Shown: one piece after another, positions 25,020 to 32,994 of the stretch
How positions within the stretch are numbered: the stretch's first letter is position 1
How the letters are laid out: every line of letters starts with the position of its first letter
Source: Micromonospora rosaria
Lineage (GTDB): Bacteria; Actinomycetota; Actinomycetes; Mycobacteriales; Micromonosporaceae
Direction of reading: 5' to 3'
NCBI RefSeq assembly: GCF_001567585.1
Contig: NZ_LRQV01000044.1
Coordinates: forward strand, 1 to 48,261
Length of the DNA stretch: 48,261 nt
Translations under genes and position numbers: made by a program
Notes under the pieces: generated by a model
Seen by the model: only the letters and a program-made list of their open reading frames with translations
The model's database searches: none
What the model was told of the DNA's origin: nothing

Positions 25020-26492
25020 TCAGCGGTGCGCCGCCACCAGCGGGTCGCTGACCACGAGCCCGTCGCGCAGCCACCGGGCCACGTCGGCGTGCCCCACCCC
25101 GGACCGGCGGCCCAGCTCACCGACCGTGGTCCCGGCCGACAGCTCCGGGACGCACCGGACGAACCCCTCGTCGTCGCGGTGGTAGCCGGTGTAGTCGTGG
25201 TAGTAGCCGGCGCGCAGCGGCGCCGCCCACGGCGGCACGGCGAGCCGCGTCTCGTCGGTGATCGGCCCCGCCAGCGGACCCAACGGCCGCTCCGGTCCGC
25301 GCTCGCACTCCAGCAGCGCCCGCTCGTAGCCGCGCAGCATCTGCGCCAGGCCGAACCGGTCGCGCAGCAGCGCCCGCAGCTCCGGCCCGGTCCGCTCGCC
25401 CTTGCCGATGATCTCCGCCAGGTGGTCGGCGACCGCCTCGGTGTCCTTCGGGTCCACCTTGCGGGTCAACTCCTCGGGCACGGTGGTGCGCTGCGCCGCC
25501 ACCCGGGCCAGCACGGCTGGCGTGCCGGAGAGCATCGACTCCACGTGCACGTTGCCGAACGCCTCGGGGAAGGTGCCGACGCAGAGGGTCGCCGCCCCCA
25601 CCGCGTAGTACGCCGCCATGTCCGCCATCGGCACCCACGGGTGCAGGTGCAGCTTGTCCGCCACGCCGAGCCCGTCGGCGTACTGCTGGGCCTCCGGGTA
25701 CAGCGTCTGCTGGATCTGGGTGGAGTTCTCCACCAGGTGGGTGTCCTGCCAGATCGGCACCAGCAGGCGCACCCGGGCGTACGTGTCGGCCGGCAGCCGG
25801 CTCTTGAGCTGCTGCACCGCCAGCAGCGCGTCGTACAGGCCCTTGTCCGGGTCGGGGCGGTGCGGGTAGAGGATCGCGACGGCGTCCTCCGGCAGCCCGA
25901 GACGGGCCCGCATCCCGGCCGGGTCGGTCGGGGCGAACCGCTCGGCGAACCCGTTGTTGACCACGAAGAGCGAGTCGTCGTCGAGGGGCCGGAAGCGCCG
26001 GAACAGCTCGTGCAGGCAGGCGCCGAGGTAGTCGGAGACGGCGATCAGCCGGTCCCGGGTGAACTCCAGCGCCCCGGACATGCTGTCGCCGTAGACCAGG
26101 TCGTGGACGGCGGCCACGGTCGGCCGCTGCGCCCCGGCGAACTTGAAGTGCAACTGGCTGTCGTGCACGTAGAAGACGTCGTGGTCCTCGGCCGCCCGGC
26201 GCAGCGTGTCGATGATGTCGGCGAGGTGGTACGGGCTGGTCCAGTACGGCTCGGGGTAGGTCTCCTTGAACCGCAGCACGGGCCGGACCCGGACGCCGGG
26301 GAAGAGCTCGAACTCGTCGGGATTGTCCCGACGCCAGGTGCAGTGCACCGTCACCTGGACCCCGAGCGAGCTGAAGTGCCGCAGCATCTCGGTGAGGATG
26401 GCCTGCGCGCCGCCGTGCGCCGAACCGGCGAAGAGCGGGGCCACCTGGAACACGGAGAGTCGCAACCCCTGGTACGGGCTGGTTCGGGACAC
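25020..26492 (-). CDS. GT4-family glycosyltransferase with HTH-like C-terminal tail
   Basis: This is a GT-B fold enzyme of about 490 aa. FAGSAHGGAQAILTEMLRHF forms the N-domain nucleotide-proximal loop, LIAVSDYLGACLHELF and VVNNGFAERFAP are typical, ILYPHRPDPDKGLYD starts the C-domain, and FPEAFGNVHVESMLSGTPAV is the GT4 EX7E donor site. Transfer of a sugar from a nucleotide donor is expected. The last about 35 residues (TVGELGRRSGVGHADVARWL, then RDGLV) look like a small helix-turn-helix, unusual for this family. The start is GTG 26492 with AGGAGG 4 nt upstream; GTG 26516, overlapping the upstream stop, is an alternative. It is the second gene of a GT2-GT4 operon facing the carbamoyltransferase operon. 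Confidence 0.87.
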   Translation of the reverse strand: MSRTSPYQGLRLSVFQVAPLFAGSAHGGAQAILTEMLRHFSSLGVQVTVHCTWRRDNPDEFELFPGVRVRPVLRFKETYPEPYWTSPYHLADIIDTLRRAAEDHDVFYVHDSQLHFKFAGAQRPTVAAVHDLVYGDSMSGALEFTRDRLIAVSDYLGACLHELFRRFRPLDDDSLFVVNNGFAERFAPTDPAGMRARLGLPEDAVAILYPHRPDPDKGLYDALLAVQQLKSRLPADTYARVRLLVPIWQDTHLVENSTQIQQTLYPEAQQYADGLGVADKLHLHPWVPMADMAAYYAVGAATLCVGTFPEAFGNVHVESMLSGTPAVLARVAAQRTTVPEELTRKVDPKDTEAVADHLAEIIGKGERTGPELRALLRDRFGLAQMLRGYERALLECERGPERPLGPLAGPITDETRLAVPPWAAPLRAGYYHDYTGYHRDDEGFVRCVPELSAGTTVGELGRRSGVGHADVARWLRDGLVVSDPLVAAHR

Positions 26493-26512
26493 GGAACCTC
26501 CTGACGGGGCGA

Positions 26513-27778
26513 TCACTGGGCGGGCAGGTGGACGCGGACGTCCCGGCCGATGCGGTGGGCCTCCGCCCGGAGGTCGTCCCCCCAGCGGTCGTGCAGGCCG
26601 GTCAGCCGGGACGACACCACCACCAGGTCGAACGAGGCGTCGTCGTACGGGGTGCGCAGGCCGATGGCGAGCCGGGCCGGCGCGGCGGGCCGGTCCGCGG
26701 CGGCCTGCCGGAGCAGTTCCTCGTCGAAGTCGACCAGGGTGCCGGTCGCCGGCCAGGAGGGCGGCAGGGCGCCGCCGCAGCCGATGGCGGCGATCCGGCC
26801 GCCGGCCGGCAGCTCCGCGACGGCCGCCGCCAACTCCGCGCGGACGTCGAGGTCCCGGGCCTGCTTGGCCCAGTCGGAGAGGGTACGCAGCTCCTGCTCC
26901 AGCGGCACCAGGATGCCCCGCGAGTAGATGGCCCAGTACAGCTCCACCGGCGGCTCGCCGTGCTTGTCGAGGAAGCGCCGGGCGTTGCGGCGGCTGCTGG
27001 CCAGGTTGGCCTCGGTGTCCCGGTCGTGCGGGGTCTCGATGGCCCAGGCGTCCCGGGAGACCGCGAAGGCCACCCCGTGCCCGGCCGTCCGGTAGCCGAA
27101 CTCCAGGTCCTCGACGCCCCAGCTCCGGAAGCCCTCGTCGAAGCCGCCGACGGCGCGGAAGTCCTCGGCCCGCACCGAGAGGTTGACCGTCCACGACAGC
27201 ATCCACGGGGCGACCAGCCGGGACAGGTCGAAGTCCACCGCCGCGAACTCCGGGTGCCGCATGTCCTGGAAGGACCGGGTGTCGGCGAGGCGGGCGACCA
27301 CCTCGGCCGGGGGCAGCTCGGCCAGCAGCTCGGCCAGCCCGGGGCAGGGATCGTACGGGTTGTAGCCGTAGGTGTAGCCGATCACCGCCCGGCCCGGCCC
27401 GCCCGTGCCCAGGGTGCCCTGGTGGGCGGCCCGGTGCGCGGCCACGAAGTCCGGCCCGACCAGGACACCGGTGTCGAGGAAGACCAGCACCGGGGCCGAG
27501 GCGAGCCGGGCGCCGGCGTTGCGGGCCTCGGCCACCCGGAACCCCTCGTCCGGCTGGAAGTGGTAACGCAGCGCCAACCGGTCGGCGAAGGCGTCGACCA
27601 CGGCCCGGGTGTCGTCGGCCGAGCCGTCGTCGGAGACCACGACCTCGAAGGCGGGCCCGGCGGGACGTTGGGCGGCCAGCGCGGCCAGGGTGCGGTGCAG
27701 CAGCGCCGCCCGGTTGTAGGTCGGCACGACGACCGAGACCTCCGGACAGCCCGGTGTCGCCGAACGCGGCGTCGTCAT
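26513..27778 (-). CDS. GT2 glycosyltransferase fused to a methyltransferase-like domain
   Basis: In this 421-aa protein residues 13-240 are a GT2/GT-A domain (VSVVVPTYNRAALLHRTLAA, VVVSDDGSADDTRAVVDAFA, VLVFLDTGVLVGPDF in place of the usual DxD, and SWGVEDLEFGYRTAGHG of the galactosyltransferase-type C-motif). Residues about 327-396 look like a shortened class I methyltransferase: IAAIGCGGALPP (motif I), LVDFDEELL (acidic loop) and TPYDDASFDLVVVSSRL. The rest of the methyltransferase fold is short, so this part may bind SAM or be structural only. ATG 27778 is preceded by GGGGACAG. It starts a two-gene operon with the GT4 gene and is divergent from the ABC uptake operon. Confidence 0.87.
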   Translation of the reverse strand: MTTPRSATPGCPEVSVVVPTYNRAALLHRTLAALAAQRPAGPAFEVVVSDDGSADDTRAVVDAFADRLALRYHFQPDEGFRVAEARNAGARLASAPVLVFLDTGVLVGPDFVAAHRAAHQGTLGTGGPGRAVIGYTYGYNPYDPCPGLAELLAELPPAEVVARLADTRSFQDMRHPEFAAVDFDLSRLVAPWMLSWTVNLSVRAEDFRAVGGFDEGFRSWGVEDLEFGYRTAGHGVAFAVSRDAWAIETPHDRDTEANLASSRRNARRFLDKHGEPPVELYWAIYSRGILVPLEQELRTLSDWAKQARDLDVRAELAAAVAELPAGGRIAAIGCGGALPPSWPATGTLVDFDEELLRQAAADRPAAPARLAIGLRTPYDDASFDLVVVSSRLTGLHDRWGDDLRAEAHRIGRDVRVHLPAQ

Positions 27779-28138
27779 CTTCTGTCCCCGTGGTGTGTGG
27801 CGGGCCCCGTTGTGTGTGGCGGGTCGGCACTTCTGACGTGCGGAATCGACAGGTGGCGTCGCGGGCGGCCACGTGACCCGGCGACGGCTCCGGGGAGTGT
27901 ACCGCGCCGCCGACCGTCGCCGATGTCCCGACAATGTGACCGACGCCGTCGTCCCTGGTCGTCGCTGCCTTTTCGTGCGGCGGGGGGCCGCTTATCCTGA
28001 TCATTTTCTGGGTGGATGTTGATCAATTTGTCGCGTCCGGATTTCCGGTGCCGGCGGTTGCAATTTCCGGGTACAGTTCGCCGCGAACGTGCTCCCACGC
28101 CGGCCCGACCGGCGTTCACGGGGGAAGGAGCCTGTTCC
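27779..28138. promoter_or_regulatory. 360-bp divergent region, GT2 versus ABC uptake operon, with 19-bp tandem repeat
   Basis: No gene is seen. Immediately upstream of the GT2 start a 19-bp unit (CCCCGTGGTGTGTGGCGGG) is tandemly repeated at 27786-27804 and 27805-27823 with one mismatch, inside the likely GT2 leader or promoter. The ABC-side half is AT-richer (27990-28075) and contains two ATTTCCGG blocks about 21 bp apart, plus TACAGT as a possible -10. AAGGAG at about 28125-28130 is the ribosome site of the binding-protein gene. Confidence 0.5.
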
Positions 28139-29227
28139 ATGTCCACGTCCGAGCATCGGGCCCGACACGCCGATCCGACGTCCGCCCGACCCGTCGACCG
28201 ACGCAGCCTGCTGCGGTACGCCTCGCTGGGCGGTCTGGCCGCGCTCACCGCCCCGCTGGTGGCGGGCTGCGGCGACCCGCCGGCCACCACCGGGACCGGC
28301 CCCGACACCATCACGTACCGGCTGTCGTGGGTCAAGAACGTGCAGTTCGCCGCCGCCTACATCGCCCTTGAGCAGGGCTTCTACGCCGACGAGGGGATCG
28401 CCGGGGTGAACCTGGTCGCGGGCGGCCCGGCGGCCACCCCGGTCGACGCCGACGTGGCCACCGGCAAGGCGCTGGTCGGTGTCAGCGCCCCCGACATCAC
28501 CGGGGCCGCGATCGGCCGGGGCGCCGACCTCACCATCGTCGCCGCCGAGTTCCAGAAGAGTCCGTTCGCCGTCGTCTCCCTCGCGGACACACCGATCCGC
28601 ACCCCGCAGGAGATGTACGGGCGCTCGATCGGGGTGCAGGCCGCCAACGAGACGACGTGGAACGCATTCCTGCGCGCCGCGAATCTCGACGGCACCAGGA
28701 TTCGTACGGTCCCGGTGCAGTTCGATCCGTTGCCGCTGACCCAGGGCGAGGTCGACGGCTGGTTCTCCTTCATCACCGACGAACCGAATCGACTCCGCGT
28801 CAAGGGATTCGAGGTGACGACGTTCCTCTTCGCCGATCACGGATATCCCCTCGTCGCGCAGACCTACTGCGTACGCCGGGACACCATCGAAAAGCAGCGG
28901 GATCTGGTGAAGTCCTTCCTGCGGGCGCAGATCCGGGGCTGGCGGGCGAATGTCGCCGATCCGACCCTCGGCGCCCGGCTGGCCGTCGAGAAGTACGGCC
29001 GCGACCTCGGCCTGGACCTGCGCGAGCAGACGCTGGCCGCGCAGAGCGGCAACGACCTGCTGGTCACCCCGGACACCGAGCGCCACGGCCTGCTGACCAT
29101 GACGCCGGAGCTGGTCGACCGCAACATCGCCACGCTGCGTGCGGCCGGTCTGCCGGTCTCCGCCGACCAGCTCTTCGACCTCTCCCTGATCGAGGAGGTC
29201 CACCAGGAGGATCCCACGCTGCGCTGA
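28139..29227 (+). CDS. ABC uptake substrate-binding lipoprotein, NMT1/ThiY-like
   Basis: The 362-aa protein begins with a twin-arginine-like signal (DRRSLLRYASLGGLAAL) and a lipobox LVAGC (Cys44), so it is a lipoprotein. The mature part starts TYRLSWVKNVQFAAAYIALE and QGFYADEGIAGVNLVAGG, a strong match to the NMT1/THI5-like group that binds thiamine-pyrimidine precursors, riboflavin or related heterocycles. ADVATGKALVGVSAPDITGA and GRSIGVQAANETTWNAFL follow. The ligand is probably a small heterocycle or nucleobase-like molecule. ATG 28139 has AAGGAG 8 nt upstream. It is the first gene of a six-gene row ending with an adenosine-deaminase-like enzyme and a DUF218 protein. Confidence 0.9.
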   Translation: MSTSEHRARHADPTSARPVDRRSLLRYASLGGLAALTAPLVAGCGDPPATTGTGPDTITYRLSWVKNVQFAAAYIALEQGFYADEGIAGVNLVAGGPAATPVDADVATGKALVGVSAPDITGAAIGRGADLTIVAAEFQKSPFAVVSLADTPIRTPQEMYGRSIGVQAANETTWNAFLRAANLDGTRIRTVPVQFDPLPLTQGEVDGWFSFITDEPNRLRVKGFEVTTFLFADHGYPLVAQTYCVRRDTIEKQRDLVKSFLRAQIRGWRANVADPTLGARLAVEKYGRDLGLDLREQTLAAQSGNDLLVTPDTERHGLLTMTPELVDRNIATLRAAGLPVSADQLFDLSLIEEVHQEDPTLR

Positions 29228-29257
29228 GGCGCGAACACGTTGGACGGGGGGACCACC

Positions 29258-30235
29258 GTGAGTAGCACCGCCACCGGGCCCGGCGCCGACCGGGCGTACG
29301 TCACCGCCACACCCGCCGTGCCCGCCTCACGGCCCGACACCAACACCACCGCGAGCGCCGGCACCAGCGCCACCGCCGACGCCGGCAGCACTGCCGGCAC
29401 CAGCGCCACCGCCGACGCCGGCAGCACTGCCGGCACCACCGGCACCGCCGACGACGGCAGCACCGCCGCCGGGAGCGGCCTGCTCCTGCGCGACGTGCGC
29501 CGGGAGTTCCGGATCGGACGGCGGCGCGTCCTCGCGCTGGACGGGGTCGACCTCACCGTCGAGGCGGGGCAGTTCGTCTCCCTGATCGGCCCCTCGGGCT
29601 GCGGCAAGTCGACGATCCTGCGCATTCTGGCCGGTCTCGACCAGCCCAGCTCCGGCACGGTACGGGTGCGCGGCGAGGCACCGGAGCTGGTCCGGCGTCG
29701 GCACCAGCTCGGCGTGGCCTTCCAGGACAGCGCCCTGCTGCCGTGGCGCTCGGTGGCCGGCAACATCCGGCTGCCGTTGCAGATCAGCGGCCGGCGGGAC
29801 ACCTCGGCCACGGTCCGCGAGCTGATCGAGCTGGTCGGGCTCACCGGCTTCGAGCGGGCCCTGCCCCGGCAGCTCTCCGGCGGGATGCGGCAACGGGTGG
29901 CGATCGCCCGCGCCCTCGCCGTCCAGCCCCGGGTGCTGCTGCTGGACGAGCCCTTCGGCGCCCTGGACGACGTCTCGCGGCAGCGGCTCAACATCGAGCT
30001 GCAACGGATCTGGCAGCAACGGGCCGCCACCACCCTGCTGGTCACCCACAGCCTCGCCGAGGCGGTGCTGCTCAGCGACGTGGTGGCGGTGATGTCGCCG
30101 CGACCGGGGCGGATCCGGCACACCGTACCCATCGAACTGCCCCGGCCCCGCACGGCCGCGACGCTGCGGACCCCGGAGTTCCACGCCTACCACGACGCGC
30201 TCTCCGCCCTCCTGTTCGACCAGGAGGACGGGTGA
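29258..30235 (+). CDS. ABC transporter ATP-binding protein (nitrate/taurine/ThiZ type) with repetitive N-terminal tail
   Basis: The 325-aa protein contains Walker [10 protein letters not shown], the Q-loop [12 protein letters not shown], the signature [16 protein letters not shown], Walker [14 protein letters not shown] and the H-loop [13 protein letters not shown], the pattern of the SsuB/TauB/ThiZ branch that partners NMT1-type binding proteins. The first about 75 residues are an extra low-complexity Thr/Ala/Gly tail built from a 12-residue repeat ([12 protein letters not shown]), not part of the ATPase fold. GTG 29258 with GGACGGGGGG is the start. The stop overlaps the next gene (GTGA). 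Confidence 0.9.
   Translation: MSSTATGPGADRAYVTATPAVPASRPDTNTTASAGTSATADAGSTAGTSATADAGSTAGTTGTADDGSTAAGSGLLLRDVRREFRIGRRRVLALDGVDLTVEAGQFVSLIGPSGCGKSTILRILAGLDQPSSGTVRVRGEAPELVRRRHQLGVAFQDSALLPWRSVAGNIRLPLQISGRRDTSATVRELIELVGLTGFERALPRQLSGGMRQRVAIARALAVQPRVLLLDEPFGALDDVSRQRLNIELQRIWQQRAATTLLVTHSLAEAVLLSDVVAVMSPRPGRIRHTVPIELPRPRTAATLRTPEFHAYHDALSALLFDQEDG
29357..29464 (+). repeat. 36-bp in-frame tandem repeat in the ATPase N-terminus
   Basis: Two identical 36-bp units (29357-29392 and 29393-29428) and a diverged third (29429-29464) encode the [12 protein letters not shown] tail ahead of the ATPase domain. Confidence 0.9.
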
Positions 30236-30288
30236 GCGTCCGACCAGGAGGACCGGTGAGCCCTCGACCAGGGGGACCGGTGAGCCTC
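30217..30288 (+). repeat. 24-bp tandem repeat carrying ribosome site and GTG start (three copies)
   Basis: Units 30217-30240, 30241-30264 and 30265-30288 each read CGACCAGGAGGACCGGTGAG with minor changes. Each holds an AGGAGG (AGGGGG in the third) and a GTG in the same frame (30232, 30256, 30280). The permease gene thus has three consecutive complete initiation sites. Confidence 0.9.
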
Positions 30289-31098
30289 CGGCCGCCACCG
30301 CAGCGGGCCCGGCCCGAGCGGCCGGGCGGTCGGGCCGGCCGCTGGTGGGGCACCGGGCTGGCGGGCGGGGTGGGCCTGCTGCTGCTCTGGTCGGTGCTGG
30401 CCACGACGGTCCTCTCCACCGCCGACGGGGTGCCCACCCCGTGGGCGGTGCTGGGTCGACTGCTCCGCGACGGCTGGTCGTTCTACGCGCCGCACGTGCG
30501 CCAGACCGGCGGCGCGGCGCTGCGCGGCTACCTCGTCGGGAACGCGGTGGCGCTCGGCGCCGCCCTGCTGGTGCTGCTGGTCCCCGCCCTGGAACGGCTG
30601 GTCACCCAGGTCGCCCTGGCCTCGTACTGCCTGCCGCTGGTCGCGGTGGGTCCACTGCTGTCCACCCTGCTCGACGGGGACACCCCGATCGTGGTGCTGG
30701 CCGCCCTCGCGGTCGTCTTCACCACCCTGATCGGGGCCCTGCTCGGGCTCCGCTCGGCCGACCGCACCGCCCTCGACGTGGTGTACGCCAGCGGCGGTGG
30801 ACGCTGGGCGGCACTGTGGCGGGTGCGGGTGGTGGCCGCCCTGCCGAGCACCCTCGCCGGGTTGCGGATCGCCGCGCCCGGCGCGCTGCTCGGCGCGGTG
30901 ATTGGCGAGTACCTGGGCCGGGTCGACCAGGGGCTCGGGGTCGCCCTCACGATCAGCGCCCAGCAGCTTGAGGTCGCCCGGACCTGGGGGATCGCCCTGG
31001 TCTGCGGGGCCCTGGCCGGTGCCGGGTACGCGGCGACGGCGCTGCTGTCCCGGCTGGCCCTGCCCTGGGCCCGGGACGTGGACGGCGGGCCGGGATGA
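30232..31098 (+). CDS. ABC transporter permease 1 (BPD_transp_1)
   Basis: This is a 288-aa frame with a short hydrophilic start, then about six membrane helices ([68 protein letters not shown]). The cytoplasmic EAA-type coupling loop is [21 protein letters not shown], followed by [14 protein letters not shown]. It is the inner-membrane channel of the NMT1-type uptake system. GTG 30232 overlaps the ATPase stop; GTG 30256 and 30280 are equally equipped in-frame starts created by a 24-bp repeat, so the true N-terminus is uncertain by up to 16 residues. Its stop overlaps the second permease (ATGA). Confidence 0.88.
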   Translation: MSVRPGGPVSPRPGGPVSLRPPPQRARPERPGGRAGRWWGTGLAGGVGLLLLWSVLATTVLSTADGVPTPWAVLGRLLRDGWSFYAPHVRQTGGAALRGYLVGNAVALGAALLVLLVPALERLVTQVALASYCLPLVAVGPLLSTLLDGDTPIVVLAALAVVFTTLIGALLGLRSADRTALDVVYASGGGRWAALWRVRVVAALPSTLAGLRIAAPGALLGAVIGEYLGRVDQGLGVALTISAQQLEVARTWGIALVCGALAGAGYAATALLSRLALPWARDVDGGPG

Positions 31099-31874
31099 CT
31101 GGCCGCCGCCCGCTCCGGCCGCTGCTCGGCGGTCTCGTGGTGCTGGGCACGGTGGTCGGGCTGTGGCAGGTGCTCCTGTCCGTCTTCGCCGTCGACCCCT
31201 TCCTCGCCCGGACCCCGGCCGACGTCTGGCGGTACCTGACGACCGCGCCGGACGCGGCGGCCCACCGGGAGCGGCTGGCCGCCGGGCTCGGGCACACCCT
31301 CGCCGACGCCGCGCTGGGCTTCGGCTGCGGGCTGACCTCGGCGGTCGGCGTGGCGCTGCTGTTCGTGCTGGTCCGCCCGGTCCGGCAGGCCCTGCTGCCG
31401 ATCGCGGTGCTGCTGCGCTCGGTTCCGCTGGTCGCGATGACCCCGCTGCTGACCCTGGTGTTCGGGCGCGGCCTGCTCGCCACGGCGGTGATCGCCGGGC
31501 TGGTGGTCTTCTTCCCCGCCCTGGTCACCATCACCCACGGGCTGCGTACGGCCGCCCGGCACACGGTGGAGCTGTGCCGGGCGTACGGGGCGGGCGGCTG
31601 GACGATCGCGCGGGCGGTGCTGCTCCCGGCGGCCGTACCGGCGATCTTCGCCAGCGCCCGGATCGGGGTGCCGGCCGCCCTGATCGGCGCGACCCTCGCC
31701 GAGTGGCTGGCCACCGGCCGGGGTCTGGGCTACGAGATGCTCCAGGACGCGACGACGTTCGACTACGACCACCTGTGGGCGGCCGTGGCGGCCCTCACCC
31801 TGGTCTCGGTTCTGGTATACAACGGCTTCGCGCTCGTGGAGAGCATGGTGACGCCCCGGTTCACCGACGGGTGA
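31095..31874 (+). CDS. ABC transporter permease 2 (BPD_transp_1)
   Basis: This 259-aa inner-membrane permease is of the same family as the preceding one: GGLVVLGTVVGLWQVLL first helix, FGCGLTSAVGVALLFVLV, AVLLRSVPLVAMTPLLTLVF, IAGLVVFFPALVTI. The EAA-like loop CRAYGAGGWTIARAVLLPAA and IGVPAALIGATLAEWL follow. Two different permeases suggest a heterodimeric channel for the ThiY-like binding protein. ATG 31095 overlaps the previous stop. Confidence 0.9.
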   Translation: MTGRRPLRPLLGGLVVLGTVVGLWQVLLSVFAVDPFLARTPADVWRYLTTAPDAAAHRERLAAGLGHTLADAALGFGCGLTSAVGVALLFVLVRPVRQALLPIAVLLRSVPLVAMTPLLTLVFGRGLLATAVIAGLVVFFPALVTITHGLRTAARHTVELCRAYGAGGWTIARAVLLPAAVPAIFASARIGVPAALIGATLAEWLATGRGLGYEMLQDATTFDYDHLWAAVAALTLVSVLVYNGFALVESMVTPRFTDG

Positions 31875-31896
31875 CCGGTTGCCACGAGGAGGACGC

Positions 31897-32994
31897 ATGA
31901 CCGACGCCCCACCCGTACCCGACGCCGCCCGGGACCTGGCCGCCCTCCCCAAGGGGCACCTGCACCTGCACCTGGAGGGGGCGATGCGGCCGGAGACACT
32001 GGCCGAGCTGGCGCAGCGGCACGGGAGGGAGGTCCCGCCGACCCGGGGCTACGGATCGTTCCTCGCCTTCGTGGACCTGTACGTCGCGGCCTGCGCGGTG
32101 CTGCGGACCACCGAGGACCTCCAGCGGCTCACCCGGGAGGTGGTGCAGGACGCCGCCCGCGACGGCGCGGTGTGGGTGGAGCCGTCGATCTACCCCGTGC
32201 ACCACGTCGGCACGATCGGGCCGGTCGAGGAGGTCACCGCCGCCGTGGTCACGGCCGGTCAGGAGGCCGCCCGCGAGTACGGCATCGGTTTCGGGCTGAT
32301 GCTGGCGGCGAACCGGACGGCCGACCCGGCCGAGGCGGAACGGATCGCCCGGGTCGCCGCCGGGTGGGCCGGTCGGGGCGTGGTGTCGTTCGGCCTGGCC
32401 GACAACGAGGACGGGTACCCGCCCGAGCCGTTCGTCGAGGCGTTCCGGATCGCCCGGGACGCCGGCCTGCTCGCCGCCCCGCACGCGGGCGAACTCGCCG
32501 GCCCGGAGAGCGTCGCGGCGGCGCTCACCCTGCTCGGCGCCGACCGCGTCCAGCACGGGGTCCGCGCGGTGGAGGACCCGGAGCTGGTGCGCCGCCTCGC
32601 CGACGCGGGGACCTGCCTGGACGTCTGCCCGACCAGCAACCTGCTGCTGTCGGTGGTGCCCTCGCTCGCCGAACACCCGCTGCCCCGCCTGCTGGCCGCC
32701 GGGGTGCGGTGCAGCGTGAACGCCGACGACCCGCTGCTCTTCGGCCCCGGCCTGCTCGCCGAGTACGAGCTGTGCCGCGACGAGCTGGGGCTCGACGACC
32801 GCGCGCTCGCCGCCGTCGCCCGCAGCTCGATCGAGAGCAGCGGGGCGGATCCGGCGACCAGGCGCTCGGCGCTGGCCGACATCGACGCCTGGGAACGGCA
32901 GCCGGCGACCCGGACCGCCGGCCCCACCGGTGCTGCGGCCGGCGGCCCCACCGCCGGCCCGGTCCCGGCCGGGGACCGGCGGTCGCAGCCGTGA
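31897..32994 (+). CDS. Adenosine-deaminase-like metal-dependent deaminase
   Basis: The 365-aa protein has the TIM-barrel amidohydrolase signatures of adenosine/adenine deaminases: KGHLHLHLEGAMRPETL (two metal His), a HAGE motif (AAPHAGELAG, catalytic Glu), VQHGVRAVEDPELV (His), CPTSNLLLS and CSVNADDPLLFG (metal Asp). It hydrolyses the exocyclic amine of an adenosine-like substrate to the inosine form; related enzymes act on aminodeoxyfutalosine, methylthioadenosine or adenine, so specificity is open. ATG 31897 has GAGGAGGA upstream. Its position after an uptake transporter and next to SAHH-like genes suggests purine-nucleoside salvage, self-resistance or tailoring. The last about 30 residues are a Gly/Pro-rich tail. 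Confidence 0.9.
   Translation: MTDAPPVPDAARDLAALPKGHLHLHLEGAMRPETLAELAQRHGREVPPTRGYGSFLAFVDLYVAACAVLRTTEDLQRLTREVVQDAARDGAVWVEPSIYPVHHVGTIGPVEEVTAAVVTAGQEAAREYGIGFGLMLAANRTADPAEAERIARVAAGWAGRGVVSFGLADNEDGYPPEPFVEAFRIARDAGLLAAPHAGELAGPESVAAALTLLGADRVQHGVRAVEDPELVRRLADAGTCLDVCPTSNLLLSVVPSLAEHPLPRLLAAGVRCSVNADDPLLFGPGLLAEYELCRDELGLDDRALAAVARSSIESSGADPATRRSALADIDAWERQPATRTAGPTGAAAGGPTAGPVPAGDRRSQP

Noticed and set aside
25020..28004. A single 994-aa minus-strand open frame spanning both glycosyltransferase genes
   Set aside because: Only its C-terminal part is the GT4 protein; the N-terminal two-thirds is a shifted reading of the GT2 gene and intergenic DNA, while the GT2 frame with its own start and stop is conserved-looking.
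29258..31874. Classical thiamine-precursor (ThiXYZ) transporter
   Set aside because: The family resemblance is real, but I see no TPP riboswitch or thiamine gene here and the neighbour is a deaminase, so I did not assign thi gene names.
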